64,000 nucleotides of DNA from Luzula sylvatica (Eukaryota; Streptophyta; Magnoliopsida; Poales; Juncaceae). This document shows positions 23,527-35,204 of this stretch, piece after piece. Below the pieces are notes generated by a model. That model was not told the origin of the DNA and searched no databases. It worked only from the letters and a program-made list of their open reading frames with translations. The stretch covers positions 15,404,992 through 15,468,991 of the forward strand of contig OX326958.1 in assembly GCA_946800325.1 (NCBI GenBank), written 5' to 3'. Positions within the stretch are counted from its first letter, which is position 1; each line of letters begins with the position of its first letter. A program made the position numbers and the translations under genes.

Positions 23527-24873
23527 GAATTCTACAATTTTGAAAAATAATGTAATTAATAACGTGGTCTTTCATATATTAAAATTCATTTTAAACAACT
23601 TGAAATACCCATTATTTTATCATTTCAAATAGCCCCCACTATTGAAACGGAGATTTGATACCTTAAATCTCGTAATGGACAAGATCCCTATTTAGCGTAT
23701 CTCTAAGGTGACGAAGGCCGACCAAGAAAATACGTTACGTTGGGTAGGACAATGTCCAATCATCTCCAAGACGATTCTTGCTTTGTTCGTGAGGACCGGT
23801 ATTGAGTCCAACTCAAAACCAGTGTGTGTGTGTACCTCACTCCTTGCCCCAAATCCTAGCCTAGCTAGAGAATTGGTCAAGTCCAAACCACAAGTGGAGT
23901 ATCATTCAATTAGCGAATTGACATGCCAGACTATGGCCATGCAACACGTCAACTCCTAATCAATACATGCCTTCCATGCTACGTACGTGTAAATCTGTGC
24001 CAGACGAAGGCCATGCAACACAAATAAACAAGTACTAGTCTTGAAGGTTCCACTTTGGGAGGCAAATGACTTGATACTTACGTGGGACGATTTTCTTTTA
24101 TAAAATCATTTATTTTATTCATTCACAAAATCAAATAAAATATATTACAGTATAGCATATTGGCCTTTTAGTTTTATGAGCAATCATAAAACCCTAAATT
24201 CCCAACCCTAAAACCCAAGATGATCTTTTGCTTTTCTTGAAGATCCAATATTCGTGTCGTGTCGTCTTTGCCTTGAAGGTCCCTCTTCAAAACTAAACCT
24301 ATTTTATTTTATTACAACTTTGGAAGACTCACCGGTCCCCACATAATTAAATAAAATACAATTTGGAAAGCTCACCGGCCCCCACAACAACATACATACA
24401 AGCATTCACAGACAATCATCCCCGTTTTAGGCTATATGCTATACCGAATCGAATCTATAAATTGGAAATTTTAAATTATTGGGCATTTTGACAGAAAAAA
24501 AATAAAATTTCACCTTAGGTTCGCTCGAACGCAACTCCAAGTTCGTTCGTACGAACCCTAGGTTCGTTCAGTCCGTTCGAACGAACCCTAGGTCCGTTCC
24601 AACGAACCCTAGGTTCGTTGGAACGAACATTAATCTGTCAGTTTTTCTAAAAACCTGATTTCTTTGTCGTTTCGTTCTGAAAATCCAGTTTTCAACAGAT
24701 CCAATATGTTTAACACTTTAATAACATCAAATATCCAATAATTGATTTATTAAAGGTCTTCCTATCAAATATATTTGCTCAATTTTGTGTAATTTTGCAA
24801 TTTAGCCCAAAAATTCTAAAATTTCCTAAATTCGAATTAAAACATCGATTTACGATGGTTTTAGCGAGCGATT
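23527..24873 (-). other. Leader of element E
   Basis: Noncoding, 1.35 kb. It is homologous to the leader of J (shared GGACAACTCACCGG-like, AACATACATACAA and GGCTATATGCTATA-like blocks). At 24517-24635 it contains a cluster of GTTCGTTCGAACGAACC variants separated by CTAG, so the palindrome array here lies outside an LTR. Confidence 0.75.
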
Positions 24874-24885
24874 GCTCTGATACCA
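24874..24885 (-). other. Primer-binding site of element E
   Basis: Minus-strand TGGTATCAGAGC next to the LTR end, initiator tRNA-Met type. It shows that the 0.63 kb LTR family is a copia family and fixes its orientation. Confidence 0.88.
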
Positions 24886-24886
24886 C

Positions 24887-25477
24887 CGTAGGGTTACGCA
24901 CACGTTTATCAAAGTGTGCAGCGGAATTAGTTTTGCATGCGTAACCTAATTCTACCGGGATCACGCCCTAAAACCATCCAAAAAAGAAGAGTTGGAGAAA
25001 ATTACCTCGTACAAGTTAGTACGTGTCGATTTCTTCTCCAAATCCGTGTACCTTCTCCAAGGAGTGCTCGTGCAATCCCTCTACTCGTGTCCACCTTGAT
25101 TTCGACCGATCGGAATCGTCGACATCGTTCTAGTCGCCGTCACGATCAATTCTCTCAAGAACTTGCTCGAATCTCCCTCTAAATCACTCTAGATCTAATC
25201 TATTTTCTGTGGAAGAAGAGAGAGAAAGCGGCGGCTCAAAACCCTAATACTGAAAATTAGCTTAGGTTAAAACGAAATCATAATTCTATATATATAGCAA
25301 ATAAGTTCGTTTCAACGCACTTAATTAGTTCGTTCGAACGAACCCAATTCTGATTATCACGAATAAGTCCGTTCGAACGCACTTAAATAGTTCGTTCGAA
25401 CGAACCCAATTCTGACTGCAGATTTGCCTATTTATATAAATTCTTCCAAGTTAATTCTTAAGCCATATTTTCTTTCA
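24887..25477 (-). repeat. 5' LTR of element E (0.63 kb family)
   Basis: 591 bp, TGAAAG...CCTACG; the terminal A is mutated. Homologous to the solo LTRs at 2222-2849 and 36339-36967. It has three to four TTCGAA-centred palindromes near 25305-25410. Just upstream of its 5' end on the minus strand lies a PPT-like AAGATGGAGTA, so this LTR also looks like the 3' LTR of another element. Confidence 0.88.
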
Positions 25478-26165
25478 TACTCCATCTTGGATTAAGACTT
25501 AATCAACTTGGCCATATGTCCAACATATGTCGTGAGATCTAATCACACGTGATTCCATTTTGTTTGTCCAACAAACGTATTGGTGAGCAATATCTTGAGA
25601 ATCCGATATGTTACGAAATCTTGGTGTGACCGTGTAGGTTCATCTAAGACTGGCAGTGGATATAGTAGCAATCGACAAGGTATTGCGAGCACTAGACTGC
25701 CGTTAATACCTACCCAGAATTAGCACGAAAAAGATGGAGAACACCTTTATGAAGATGCAGTACATCTTCATACCTTGCTCAGATAAGTGTTACTAGTCCT
25801 CTTGTTTGCGATATCTTCCGATCAAAAGAGTCACGGTGAAGTCTAAGACTTCAAGTCATCCCCTTTTCTTTTTGATCAGTTATACTCTTTCTCGATAAGA
25901 ATTAGATTGATAATAACAATGCGAACTCCATTGAGTTCCATCGAGCTTGGCCAAGCATTTCATCAATCTCAATTCAATCGAGGGGCCCGAGAGATATCTC
26001 CCTCTATCCTTTTTCAAGGTCAAAAAGGAACAATTCCTATCTTGCAACCTCACATCCTTTGCCTATGCTAAAAACAATACCCAATAGTAATCTCTGCTAC
26101 ACAGTTACGCGTAGGGTTAATTATATCAAAGCATTGTCTTTTAACATACTAGGTATCCGTGAGAT
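25478..26165 (-). other. 3' noncoding remnant of an F-type element upstream of the E LTR
   Basis: Reverse-complement matches to the F1/H 3' tail include the GTGACCGTGTAGGTTC and AGGAACAATTCCTATCTTG blocks. It ends in a PPT-like tract directly at the E LTR, so an upstream partner once shared that LTR. It is cut at about 26165 by H. No gene is seen. Confidence 0.65.
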
Positions 26166-26199
26166 CACTCAAGTATGAAGAACTAAAACACACTATCTG

Positions 26200-27784
26200 G
26201 ATATGAGTTTTATCATAACTGATAATGGCGACATCGAGTTCATTGACGATGAACCAAAATCCTACAAAGATGCGATTAAAGGTATAGATTCCAACATATG
26301 GCTCGAAGCCATGAAATAAGAAATCCAGTCCATGTGTGATAATCAAGTTTGGAACTTGATAGATAAACCTCCAGGGGTCACACCCGTTGGATGTAAATGG
26401 GTTTTCAAGAAGAAAACCGATATGGATGGAAAGGTGCAAACTTACAAAGCACGGCTTGTCGCGAAAGGTTTCAAACAAATCCATGGTATTGACTATGATG
26501 AAACATTTTCGCCGGTAGCCATGCTTAAGTCTATTCGCATAGTACTTGCTATAGTTGCATATTATGATTATGAGATATGGCAAATGGACGTTAAAACCGC
26601 ATTTCTTAACATAAATTTAATAGAGGATGTGTACATGACACAGCTCGAAGGTTTTATCGATCCAAAAGATGCGAATAAAGTTTGTAAGTTACAACAATCC
26701 ATTTATGGACTGAAACAAGCATCTCGAAGTTGGAATATACGATTTGATGAAGTTATAAGCGAGTATAATTTTATCAAAAACATAGATGAACCTTGTGTAT
26801 ACAAGAAGGTAAGTGGGAGCCGTATTGTGTTTCTTGTTCTTTATGTGGCCGATATATTGCTCATAGGAAATGGAAGTTAAAAAATATTTAACGAGTCGTT
26901 TCGCTATGAAAGACTTAGGCGAGGCAGCTTATATATTAGGCGTAAAAATCTATAGAGATAGATCTAAAAGACTCCTTGGTTTAAGTCAATGTACGTATAT
27001 TGACAAGCTATTGCATAAATTTGCAATGGAAAATTCCAAGAAGGGATTTATACCTATGTCACAAGGTATTAATTTCTCGAAAAATCAATGTCCGACATCG
27101 ATTGAAGATAAGAAATTGATGTCTGACGTTCCATACGCTTCGGCGGTAGGATCCATCATGTATGCCATGATATGTACTCGTCCAGACATATCATATGCCT
27201 TAAGCGTTGTTTCACGCTATCAATCGAATCTTGGTGAAGCACATTGGATTGCGGTTAAATCTATCCTGAAATACTTACGTAGAACAAAGGATCTCTTTCT
27301 CGTGTATGGTGGTACTAGTTTTCAAACATGTATTGATGACTTTAGGTCTCAATCGGGTTATGTGTTTTGTCTAAATGGCGGTGCGGTAGTTTGGAAGAGT
27401 TCCAAACAACCTACGATAGCTGATTCCACTACAGAAGCGGAATATATCGCAGCTTCGGAAGCAGCAAAAGAAGCGGTTTGGATGCGTAAATTCATCCTGG
27501 AACTTGGAGTAGTCCCAAGCATTATGAAACCCATTGGTGTATACTGCGAAAATTCGGGTGCGATTGCTCAAGCTAAAGAACCTAGATCACATCACCGTTC
27601 TAAACATATTCTCCGGAAGTTTCATTTGATTCGTGAAATTTTGCAACGCAAGGAAGTTGCCATAATGAAAGTTAATACTGACGATAACGTGGCGGACCCG
27701 TTTACGAAACCGTTAGCTCAAGCCAAGCATGATAGGCATACTCGCAACATTGGTTTAAGATATCTAGAGGAGGAATTGAATTAG
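26200..27784 (+). pseudogene. RT-RNase H remnant of element H
   Basis: RT motifs GCKWVFKKKTDMDG, KARLVAKGFKQIHG, QMDVKTAFLN and YGLKQASRSW are clear. A TAA at about 26318, a deletion with frameshift near 26875 and an in-frame loss before SFQTC near 27316 damage it. The RT catalytic box reads YVAD in place of YVDD, and the RNase H loss removes the GYTDA segment that carries a catalytic Asp. The C-terminal RNase H (DSTTEAEYIAASE) and the end DPFTKPLAQAKHDRH are preserved. No activity is expected. Confidence 0.9.
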
Positions 27785-29011
27785 GGATTATATTAGCTAT
27801 CTCATCCCAATATTCCTTAGTAATTTCGTAAACGATGTATTATTAGTTCTATAAATAAATGTAATCAATAAATGTAAAAACTTTTTATTTTGATTTAATA
27901 AAATATTTAGTTTTGTTTATTCTACAATTTAGCTTTATTTTAACTTGTGTGTGGGGTTATATAATTAGTTATATTAATCCAGATTTATATCTCGAAATAT
28001 GAGCGTTTAGTATAATAAGATTTACTAAGTAAAGACGTCATATATTAAATACTTACAATAAATGTTATTTAAAACGAAATTTAATAAGAGTATATATTTC
28101 GAAATTGTCCCTATTTATGATTAGGATATTTAATGAGTTAAATATATTATATTATATGATAATAGACTAACATGATTAGTATGTTTGCCGAGGTGATGAT
28201 TCAGCTTTACTAATCATTGACAAAAGAGCTTGTCAAATCGGAAATATAGTTACATATAGTTGATATGTATGGACTTGACCAAAATGTGCGAATTCATAAC
28301 ATGGTTTAGTCATTAATTTTTATACGTAAATGAATAGGTTTTGGTAGCTTCATACTTCAGATATAGGTTTTGTCAAATCGCAACGAATAGGTTTTGGTAG
28401 CTTCATACTTCAGATAACACTTGATTAATTTTTATACGTAGTTGCATACTTTGATATAGTTAACATTATTCCGTAAATGGGTAACAAGTCTATCATTGGG
28501 TGTGTCACGAAATATGAATATTAATGTGATTATCAAGATAGGAATTGTTCATTTCGAAAGAAATAGATATTTTGTTGGCCACCGATTGAATTAAATTAAC
28601 ATGTGCACAAATTGATATTGATCAATTGTTAAATTAATTCATGAGAAATCGGAAAAACATTAAGTCAATTACATAAAGGGGATGACTATCACCATGCCTC
28701 GTCATTGACGGATATCGCGAATAAGAGAACCAAAATCGTATATCGAGATTAGGTATAAATGATGAAAGTCATTTAAATTCAATTTAACATGGGTAGCTAT
28801 GATGGAGTGACTAGATCCCGCTCATAAGCTTGTAAGACTTTGACATAAGTTTACGGCCATCGTTAAGTTGAACCTACACGGTCACACATAGAAATGAGAC
28901 AAGTCGGGCTTGAACAATAAGTATATAGGATATACATAAACTCTCTAAAAATTATACATATATATGATATGTAAAGTACGTTTTACGTAGATATAAAATT
29001 AAGTGGGAGAC
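27785..29011 (+). other. 3' noncoding tail and PPT of element H
   Basis: About 1.2 kb without a gene, homologous to 9136-10280. It contains a short internal duplication (GGTTTTGGTAGCTTCATACTT at 28336 and 28388, first 20 bases identical) and ends with PPT AAGTGGGAGA. Confidence 0.75.
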
Positions 29012-29974
29012 TGAAGGAAATGCAGTTTCACATCTACGGTAAAATCGTACGTATAAGGATATATGAACATGGTAGTTCATAGAAATATAACATGTGTATT
29101 AGATGCACATATGTATATATGATATACATAATTAGATTGATAAGATAAGATTTTACGAAAAATATAACACCGATTTGGATGATTCAACTCTAATAAGTTA
29201 GATAATTGGATTATATACAACTTTCATATTCAGTGGAAAAACATTTGAATAACGTAGGTCGTTCATTCTAATGAAATACACGAAAGGTTGCGGCAGTTCG
29301 ACGAAAGGACGCGAACGTTTACTAAAACTAGCATAACTTTCGGAATCGATATCCAAATTGGATAAACTCGGATTTGTTGGAAAGGTGATAAGATCATCTA
29401 AAAGTTTCGTTCAGAAAGTTTCTGTTAATTACGGACCTAAGTCTGTCGACATTCCAGTTTAGTGAAAGTGTGTCTGCTGATTCTGCAGGAGGCACATCTT
29501 TTGATCAAATCTTCTAGAAACTTGTCCTTTCATGCATATAAAAATATCATTTGATTGATTAAAGAGTGTCTATTTACTTGTGAAGGAATACGAGTTATTC
29601 TATAAATAGGACCCTAATCTCACTCAATCAAATCAATCTAAGCAACCATTATTTTCAGTAATTAATCTAGTAATTAAGAGAGAGAAAAGTTCGCCGGAAT
29701 TCTCCATTGATTCCGGCAAGAGTGATTACGAGGCGTCTAGGCAGTTTCGTGATTATCCGACGACTCCCGTTTCGCGGTGGATACGAGTAGAGGTACGTAT
29801 ACGTTTGCGTACTAACGAGTTAAGTTCATCAACCGACAAGAAGACGAACGGAGAAAGACGACCGGTTTGGGCAATTTGATAAACAAATCATAGATGAGAT
29901 CTCGGGGATTTGTACTCCGTCGAGTCCAATAATTATCCGCTGCGCAGACTCGATGGGGTGTAGATAACCCGACA
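29012..29974 (+). repeat. 3' LTR of element H
   Basis: TGAAGGAAATGCAG...CCCGACA, 963 bp, homologous to the F2 LTR but with several internal deletions (near 29155, 29720 and 29872). Confidence 0.87.
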
Positions 29975-29994
29975 GTCGGATCTTAAGGCCTATT

Positions 29995-32073
29995 TTGAAG
30001 AAGACGCCATATGAGCTATGGTATGGAGGAAATCCAAACGTCTCGTATATGAGAGTGTTTGGATGCAAATGCTTTATCTTGGACGAATTAAGTAATCGAG
30101 ACAAACTCGATCCAAAATCCATTGAAGGAATTTTTGTCGGTTACTCAAGTACAAGCAAAGCATACCGGGTTTTCATACGATCTACACGAGTCGTATGTGA
30201 ATCCGTACACGTTCATTTTGATGAAACTAAGAAAGAAACCGAGAAAGGTAGCACAATTGTAGGTGAAGCTAAAGAAACAATTGCCAAATCACCAAGAGAA
30301 CAAACCGAAGCAGAATATCAATACATCGATATCACACGTGATGAACCTCAAGTGAACAACAATGACCCTCAAGAAGAGGAAGAAGAAGAAGAAGAAATCG
30401 AAGCTCCCTACCAAATTCCCGAGGTTCTTCGAGAAGTAGCGGCTCACCCTCTCACCAACGTCGTTGGAAATCCTCGAGACGGGGTGCAAACTCGGTCTCG
30501 CGTCCACAACTATGTAGCTCATTGTGCATATCTATCTCATATCGAGCCAAAATCATTCAAGGAAGCTAATCTAGATGAAAATTGGATTATGGCAATGCAA
30601 GAAGAATTGGAGCAATTCGAGAGAAATCAAGTTTGGACATTGGTTCCGAAACCTATAGCTCGATCAATCATAGGGACTCGATGGATTTATCGGAACAAAC
30701 TTGACGAACACGGAAATGTGATACGAAATAAGGCGAGACTCGTCGCTCAAGGATACAAACAACAAGAGAGAATCGATTTCGAAGAAACCTTTGCCCCAGT
30801 CGCTCGCTTAGAAGCTATACGACTCCTCCTAGCTTACGCTGCTATCGAGGGGTTTACACTTTTTCAAATGGACGTTAAAAGTGCATTTCTCAATGGGGAA
30901 ATAGAGGAAGAAGTCTACGTTGAACAACCATCGGGATTCAAAGATCCAAAATTCCCTGATTACGTGTGTAAACTATCCAAAGCTCTATACGGATTAAAAC
31001 AAGCCCCTCGAGCATGGTACGATCGCCTCTCCTCATTTCTCACCACAAATGGTTTCGTCCGAGGTATAATCGACACCACTCTCTTCACACGTAAAAAGGG
31101 AGTATCTATCCTCCTTGTTCAAATTTACGTAGATGATATCATTTTTGGATCTAGTGACTCGGCACTTGCCGAGGAATTTTCCACTCTTATGCAAAGTGAG
31201 TTCTCCATGAGCATGATGGGAGAGCTCAAATTCTTCCTAGGCCTTCAAGTCAAACAATCATCCGAAGGAATTTTCGTAAACCAATCCAAATATACTCGTG
31301 AACTGCTTAAGAAATTTGAGTTGGATCAAACCAAAACGAGTGATACTCCCATGGCCAAGGAATCCAAATTGGATGCAGACGAAGATGGTGAGTCATTCGA
31401 TATCACTACATATAGAGGTATGATCGGAAGTCTTCTCTATCTCACGGCGAGTCGACCCGACATTATGTTTGCCGTATGCCTGTGCGCTCGATTTCAAGCA
31501 AATCCCAAGGTATCACACTACAATGCCGTCAAACGTATATTTCGATATTTGAAAGGTACAATTGAACTTGGGATTTGGTATGGGCATAGTGGAAATCTAA
31601 ACCTAGTTGGATACACGGATGCGGATTTTGCCGGATCCCGAGTTGACCGTAAAAGCACGAGTGGTACGTGCCAATTCCTAGGCGGATCACTTGTTTCATG
31701 GTCAAGCCGAAAACAGCACTCCGTTGCCTTATCAACGGCTGAGGCCGAATATGTGGCGGCCGGAAGTTGTTGTGCACAACTATTGTGGTTGAATCAAACT
31801 CTCAGAGACTACGGTTTAAACTTCCGTAAAATCCCCATATTATGCGACAACAATAGTGCCATATGCATTTCGAAAAACCCCGTACACCATTCACGAACCA
31901 AGCACATCGACATACGTCACCATTTCATTCGGGATCATGTGGAAAAAGGTGATGTCCGACTCGAATGGATAGAGACAAACGATCAAATTGCAGATATTTT
32001 CACCAAGCCCTTGCCCTTCGCACCATTCTCCACTCTACGACTAAAGCTAGGTATATTATCTCTCAAAAATTAA
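29995..32073 (+). CDS. pol fragment of element C: integrase tail, RT, RNase H
   Basis: About 690 codons without a stop. The integrase end ([17 protein letters not shown]) is followed by an acidic linker rich in Glu, then RT ([55 protein letters not shown], and an intact YVDD in [12 protein letters not shown] near 31130) and RNase H ([21 protein letters not shown]). It ends at TAA 32071. No start codon or promoter of its own is expected because the 5' half was lost. The open frame indicates a recent origin. Confidence 0.9.
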   Translation: MKKTPYELWYGGNPNVSYMRVFGCKCFILDELSNRDKLDPKSIEGIFVGYSSTSKAYRVFIRSTRVVCESVHVHFDETKKETEKGSTIVGEAKETIAKSPREQTEAEYQYIDITRDEPQVNNNDPQEEEEEEEEIEAPYQIPEVLREVAAHPLTNVVGNPRDGVQTRSRVHNYVAHCAYLSHIEPKSFKEANLDENWIMAMQEELEQFERNQVWTLVPKPIARSIIGTRWIYRNKLDEHGNVIRNKARLVAQGYKQQERIDFEETFAPVARLEAIRLLLAYAAIEGFTLFQMDVKSAFLNGEIEEEVYVEQPSGFKDPKFPDYVCKLSKALYGLKQAPRAWYDRLSSFLTTNGFVRGIIDTTLFTRKKGVSILLVQIYVDDIIFGSSDSALAEEFSTLMQSEFSMSMMGELKFFLGLQVKQSSEGIFVNQSKYTRELLKKFELDQTKTSDTPMAKESKLDADEDGESFDITTYRGMIGSLLYLTASRPDIMFAVCLCARFQANPKVSHYNAVKRIFRYLKGTIELGIWYGHSGNLNLVGYTDADFAGSRVDRKSTSGTCQFLGGSLVSWSSRKQHSVALSTAEAEYVAAGSCCAQLLWLNQTLRDYGLNFRKIPILCDNNSAICISKNPVHHSRTKHIDIRHHFIRDHVEKGDVRLEWIETNDQIADIFTKPLPFAPFSTLRLKLGILSLKN

Positions 32074-32483
32074 AATTCGTACACAACTAATAGATTTCGA
32101 TATCATACCATCATACGCATGCAAACGTGATTGTCAATATAAAAACATAAATTCATTTGGTTCTAGTAAAATCTCTTTCAGACCAGTTATTGGTATCATC
32201 CCAGAATGAAGTACGTTCGAACGAACCAACTTGTTCGTTCGGAACGCACTCACATCATTAATCAAAAAAAAGGGGGAATGATTGTTTTCACGTCCTCATA
32301 TATTCATAAAATGAACCATAGAGGGGGAGCTCGTATTTAGGGGGAGCCTTCCCTTTATGAAGTCTCATTGGCCTTTTTGATCACTTTCAAAATGGGAGAG
32401 AAACGATCGTACGGAAAGTTCTCAACGAAATGTTGAAACTCTCCAAACCGACAGTGTTTTGAAATTAATCAAAAGGGGGAGTT
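32074..32483 (+). other. 3' noncoding region of element C with multiple polypurine tracts
   Basis: AAAAAAGGGGGAATG (near 32267), AGAGGGGGAGCT (near 32321), TAGGGGGAGCC (near 32339) and the terminal AAAAGGGGGAGTT (32471-32483) occur within about 220 bp. Multiple PPT copies are a known trait of SIRE-type copia elements. Two GTTCG palindromes lie near 32215-32250. No envelope-like ORF is present. Confidence 0.75.
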
Positions 32484-33731
32484 TGTTGGTTCAAATTTCT
32501 TGATGGTTTGATTATTTCAAAACACTGTCATTACTAACGTTTACATCGAGAAAATGTGTAGGATAACACAGGTACGGCTAGAAGATGATAAAGAGCTTCG
32601 AAGTCACAAGAAGCACAACAAGAGAAGACTAGAAGGAAGGCTCTTGAAGCATATCAAGAATCAAGATGTCGAAGCCTTCCGTGAGTGGGATTCGCCACAA
32701 ATAAACCATAGGTAGAAACCTAGTAGATCTCAAGTAAAATCATGGTCAAAATAACAAAGAGTTCAATCAAACATGAAGTGCGTTCTGAACGAACTCAAAG
32801 TCCGTTCAGAACGAACTTGCCACATATCAAAATATCATCTCTTGAAAAGAACCAAGATGTCACAGGATTGTGTGCGTTCGAACGAACAAACATGTACGTT
32901 CGAACGGACATTTAGAATTCGTTCACCCACCATTTAAGTGCGTTGAACGGACAATCCTTTCTGTGAACACAAATGTAATGTATAAGTGAATCCGTTGTGA
33001 ACGAACTGTGTTCGTTCGAACGGACCCAAAAATATATTTGCACGTTATTTTGAAACGGCTAGTACAAACTGCATGTGCGTTCAGAACGAACATTGTGCGT
33101 TCGAACGCACTGGCAATTTTCTGAAGGATTTCTATAGAGAGTATAAATAGAATCCTTCTAGGGCTTCTCTCTAAAAACTCTTCACTTTCATACATTCAAA
33201 ATACAAAAGAGAGAAACCCTAAAGCTGTGATTATCCATATCCATTGATAGCTTGAGAAACCCTCTTTAGATCATTGATCTAACTTCGAAAACCTCCACTA
33301 ATCGTATCCCACTCACGTGACCGATCACGTTGTAGCTCGATTAGTGAAAATTGTAATAGGCTAGTGCAACTACTTGTAAAGAGCCTAAGCTATAGATCGA
33401 TAGAAAGCGTGTAAATCGATCTAGGCAACACCTTGTAATCGAGTGAGTTGGAATTCAATCGAAAAGCCAAAAAGAGGTGCAAGGCACTCCCGGAGACGTA
33501 GGTACTCGCAACTAATTGAATCGGTCAATTAAGCGAGTAAATGGTGAGTTAAGGCTACATAGCAACCACCTACCGAACTTCGTTAAAAAACATCTTGTGT
33601 TCAAGTGTTTCCGGTATCATCTACTTTATTTAAATTATTATTAATTCCGCATAGTAAATTAGGTAATTAGCTAAAGTAATTGTACGGTAGATTACCAAAT
33701 TTACCCCCCTCTAGGTTAGAATTAACCAACA
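32484..33731 (+). repeat. LTR shared by elements C and D
   Basis: 1248 bp, TGTTGGTT...AACCAACA. It has a PPT on its left and a primer-binding site on its right, so it serves as 3' LTR of C and 5' LTR of D. It carries GTTCG palindrome arrays at 32775-33110 and a TATAAATA box near 33142. Confidence 0.93.
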
Positions 33732-33733
33732 AT

Positions 33734-33745
33734 TGGTATCAGAGC
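33734..33745 (+). other. Primer-binding site of element D
   Basis: TGGTATCAGAGC, 2 nt after the LTR, initiator tRNA-Met type. Confidence 0.92.
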
Positions 33746-33799
33746 AAGGTACTAACCATCTCTTAGAGTTTTAGGGATAACGTGTACTTAAAAGATCTA

Positions 33800-35074
33800 A
33801 TGGCCAAAATTAACCCAATCGTACAAAACTCATTTACAAATCCGAAAAATACCGTCCCAAAATCAAACATCTCAAGCTTCATCGACTCTCCATCAATGAG
33901 CGCAGTGGAAACGGCAATTGAAACTCTCCGAATTAAACGGGGACCAATCCAGACATCTCACACACCCGTGGTCGTCAATGTCGAACCTTCTACTCCGACG
34001 CCATCTCTAAAGTCGACACATGACCAGGGTCATGAGATACGTATCGAATCAATACTTAATTTAGAATCATTTCATCAACCTCAATATTCACCCTCGTTAA
34101 AATTAGAAATTGAGTCGTGTGACGAGTTCTTGAGGGATAATGGGAACTCTCAACGAGATGAGGGTAAATTTGAGAGCTCAACCCAAGCTCTCAAGAATAA
34201 GATAGCTTCTCTCGAACTATCTATTTTGGCGTTTAAATCTCAAATACATGAATTTAAAGGTTTTTCAAAATGTGAATGTCAAGCTTTAAAAGAAGAGATT
34301 GCTCACTTAAAAGTTGAACTTCAAAATTCTAAAATTGAAAATGATTCTTTGAAGAAGGCTTGTGCATCCATTGCATCAAGTCCTCCTTCATTGGATGAAA
34401 TTTTGAAATCGTCATTCATGGGACAAAAGCCCAATGACAAATCCGGTTTGGGATATAAGAAGAATAACTATAATAAACTCAAATCTTCCAACTTTAAAAA
34501 TCAAAAATCAACATGAGAAAACAATCGAGTTAGTAGTCATGAGAGTGCTTTCATGTACCATGATTACAACAAGGGTGAAAGTGTAAAAAAGGAACAACCT
34601 AAACGTGTTAACCACAATTATAAGAACAATCACTTCGCAAAAAATTCACAACCTAGACGTAACAATTTGGGAAGAACCAATTGCTTGTTCAAACGGGGAC
34701 CAAACGGTTACTTCTATGAAGTGACAAACTACACCGAGACCTCGTATCAAAAAGGGGCTCCCAAACACTACACCAACACACAAAAATATTTTCAACCAAA
34801 ACAACTTAAATCAAATCAATTTCATCAAATGCCAAAATCGATAATTCCTCAAAGAAGTAACTCAAATTCACTCTCCAACTATTTTGTCAAGAGTTCCACC
34901 ACCACAAATAGCCCAACCGTGGTCTTTTGTAATTATTGTTGCAAGATTGGTCACATCTCAACAAGTTGTAATCTTCGCAATCCAAAATTGACATCTAACA
35001 TCGTTTGGATGCGCAAAGATCGTAACACAATGGGCCCTTCTACCTCATATGGTATTGGACCCCCTAGGACTTAA
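33800..35074 (+). pseudogene. gag-like gene of element D
   Basis: The first ATG after the primer-binding site is at 33800. The frame encodes about 140 residues of low-similarity N-terminus (SAVETAIETLRIKRG block shared with A), a coiled coil (about 34200-34370), GQKPNDKSGLGYKKN, and after a TGA at 34513 a basic region and the CNYCCKIGHISTSC knuckle near 34930. It ends at TAA 35072. The canonical N-terminal copia Gag domain is not recognisable; only about 55 bp of leader precede the ATG. Because A shares this structure, the loss predates both copies. One nonsense codon breaks the frame. Confidence 0.75.
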
Positions 35075-35145
35075 GCCCAACTGTGACACTCTACTTCCTC
35101 ATATTACCATACCATAAGCCAAATATTGAGGGGGAGTATAGTAAA

Positions 35146-35201
35146 TAAGAATTCATATTAGTTTAATTTCAAATTATGGTTTAACTAATATGAATTTCTT
35201 A
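35146..35201 (+). other. Stem-loop in the gag-pol gap of element D
   Basis: Arms TAAGAATTCATATTAGTT (35146-35163) and AACTAATATGAATTTCTTA (35183-35201) pair with one small bulge; the loop is about 19 nt. A PPT-like GAGGGGGAGT lies just upstream and the pol ATG (35205) starts 3 nt downstream. The hairpin is conserved in element A. Confidence 0.72.
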
Positions 35202-35204
35202 TAG

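Larger units (their letters stand above)
19465..25477 (-). mobile_element. Ty1/copia element E, nearly complete but inactive
   Basis: Minus-strand order: LTR (25477-24887), primer-binding site, leader of about 1.35 kb, gag-pol, PPT (AAGTGGGAGA, 19523-19514), then the first bases of a 3' LTR cut by G. The 5' LTR belongs to the 0.63 kb family of the two solo LTRs, whereas the sequence after the PPT (TTTATTATGCCCTAGGC) resembles the J LTR and not the E 5' LTR. The two ends therefore do not match. Only 56 bp separate the stop codon from the PPT, unlike the roughly 1.1 kb tails of F1 and H. Confidence 0.83.
26166..29974 (+). mobile_element. Ty1/copia element H, 5'-truncated
   Basis: Begins in the linker between integrase and RT and carries RT, RNase H, a 3' noncoding tail, PPT (AAGTGGGAGA, 29001-29010) and a 3' LTR. 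Gag, protease, integrase and the 5' LTR are missing. It joins head-on to an inverted F-type tail at about 26165 and, at its LTR end, the truncated element C. Confidence 0.85.
29975..33731 (+). mobile_element. SIRE-like copia element C, 3' half, sharing its LTR with D
   Basis: Starts inside the integrase C-terminal region, carries an intact frame through RT and RNase H, then a 3' noncoding region with several polypurine tracts, a PPT (AAAAGGGGGAGTT) and the LTR 32484-33731. A second primer-binding site and gag follow that LTR immediately, so C and D form an internal-LTR-internal tandem. By eye the C and D coding halves differ at only about a dozen positions over roughly 1.85 kb. Confidence 0.9.

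Noticed and set aside
22685..23632. Plus-strand ORFs opposite gag of element E
   Set aside because: They overlap the minus-strand gag with its zinc knuckle and have no motif of their own.
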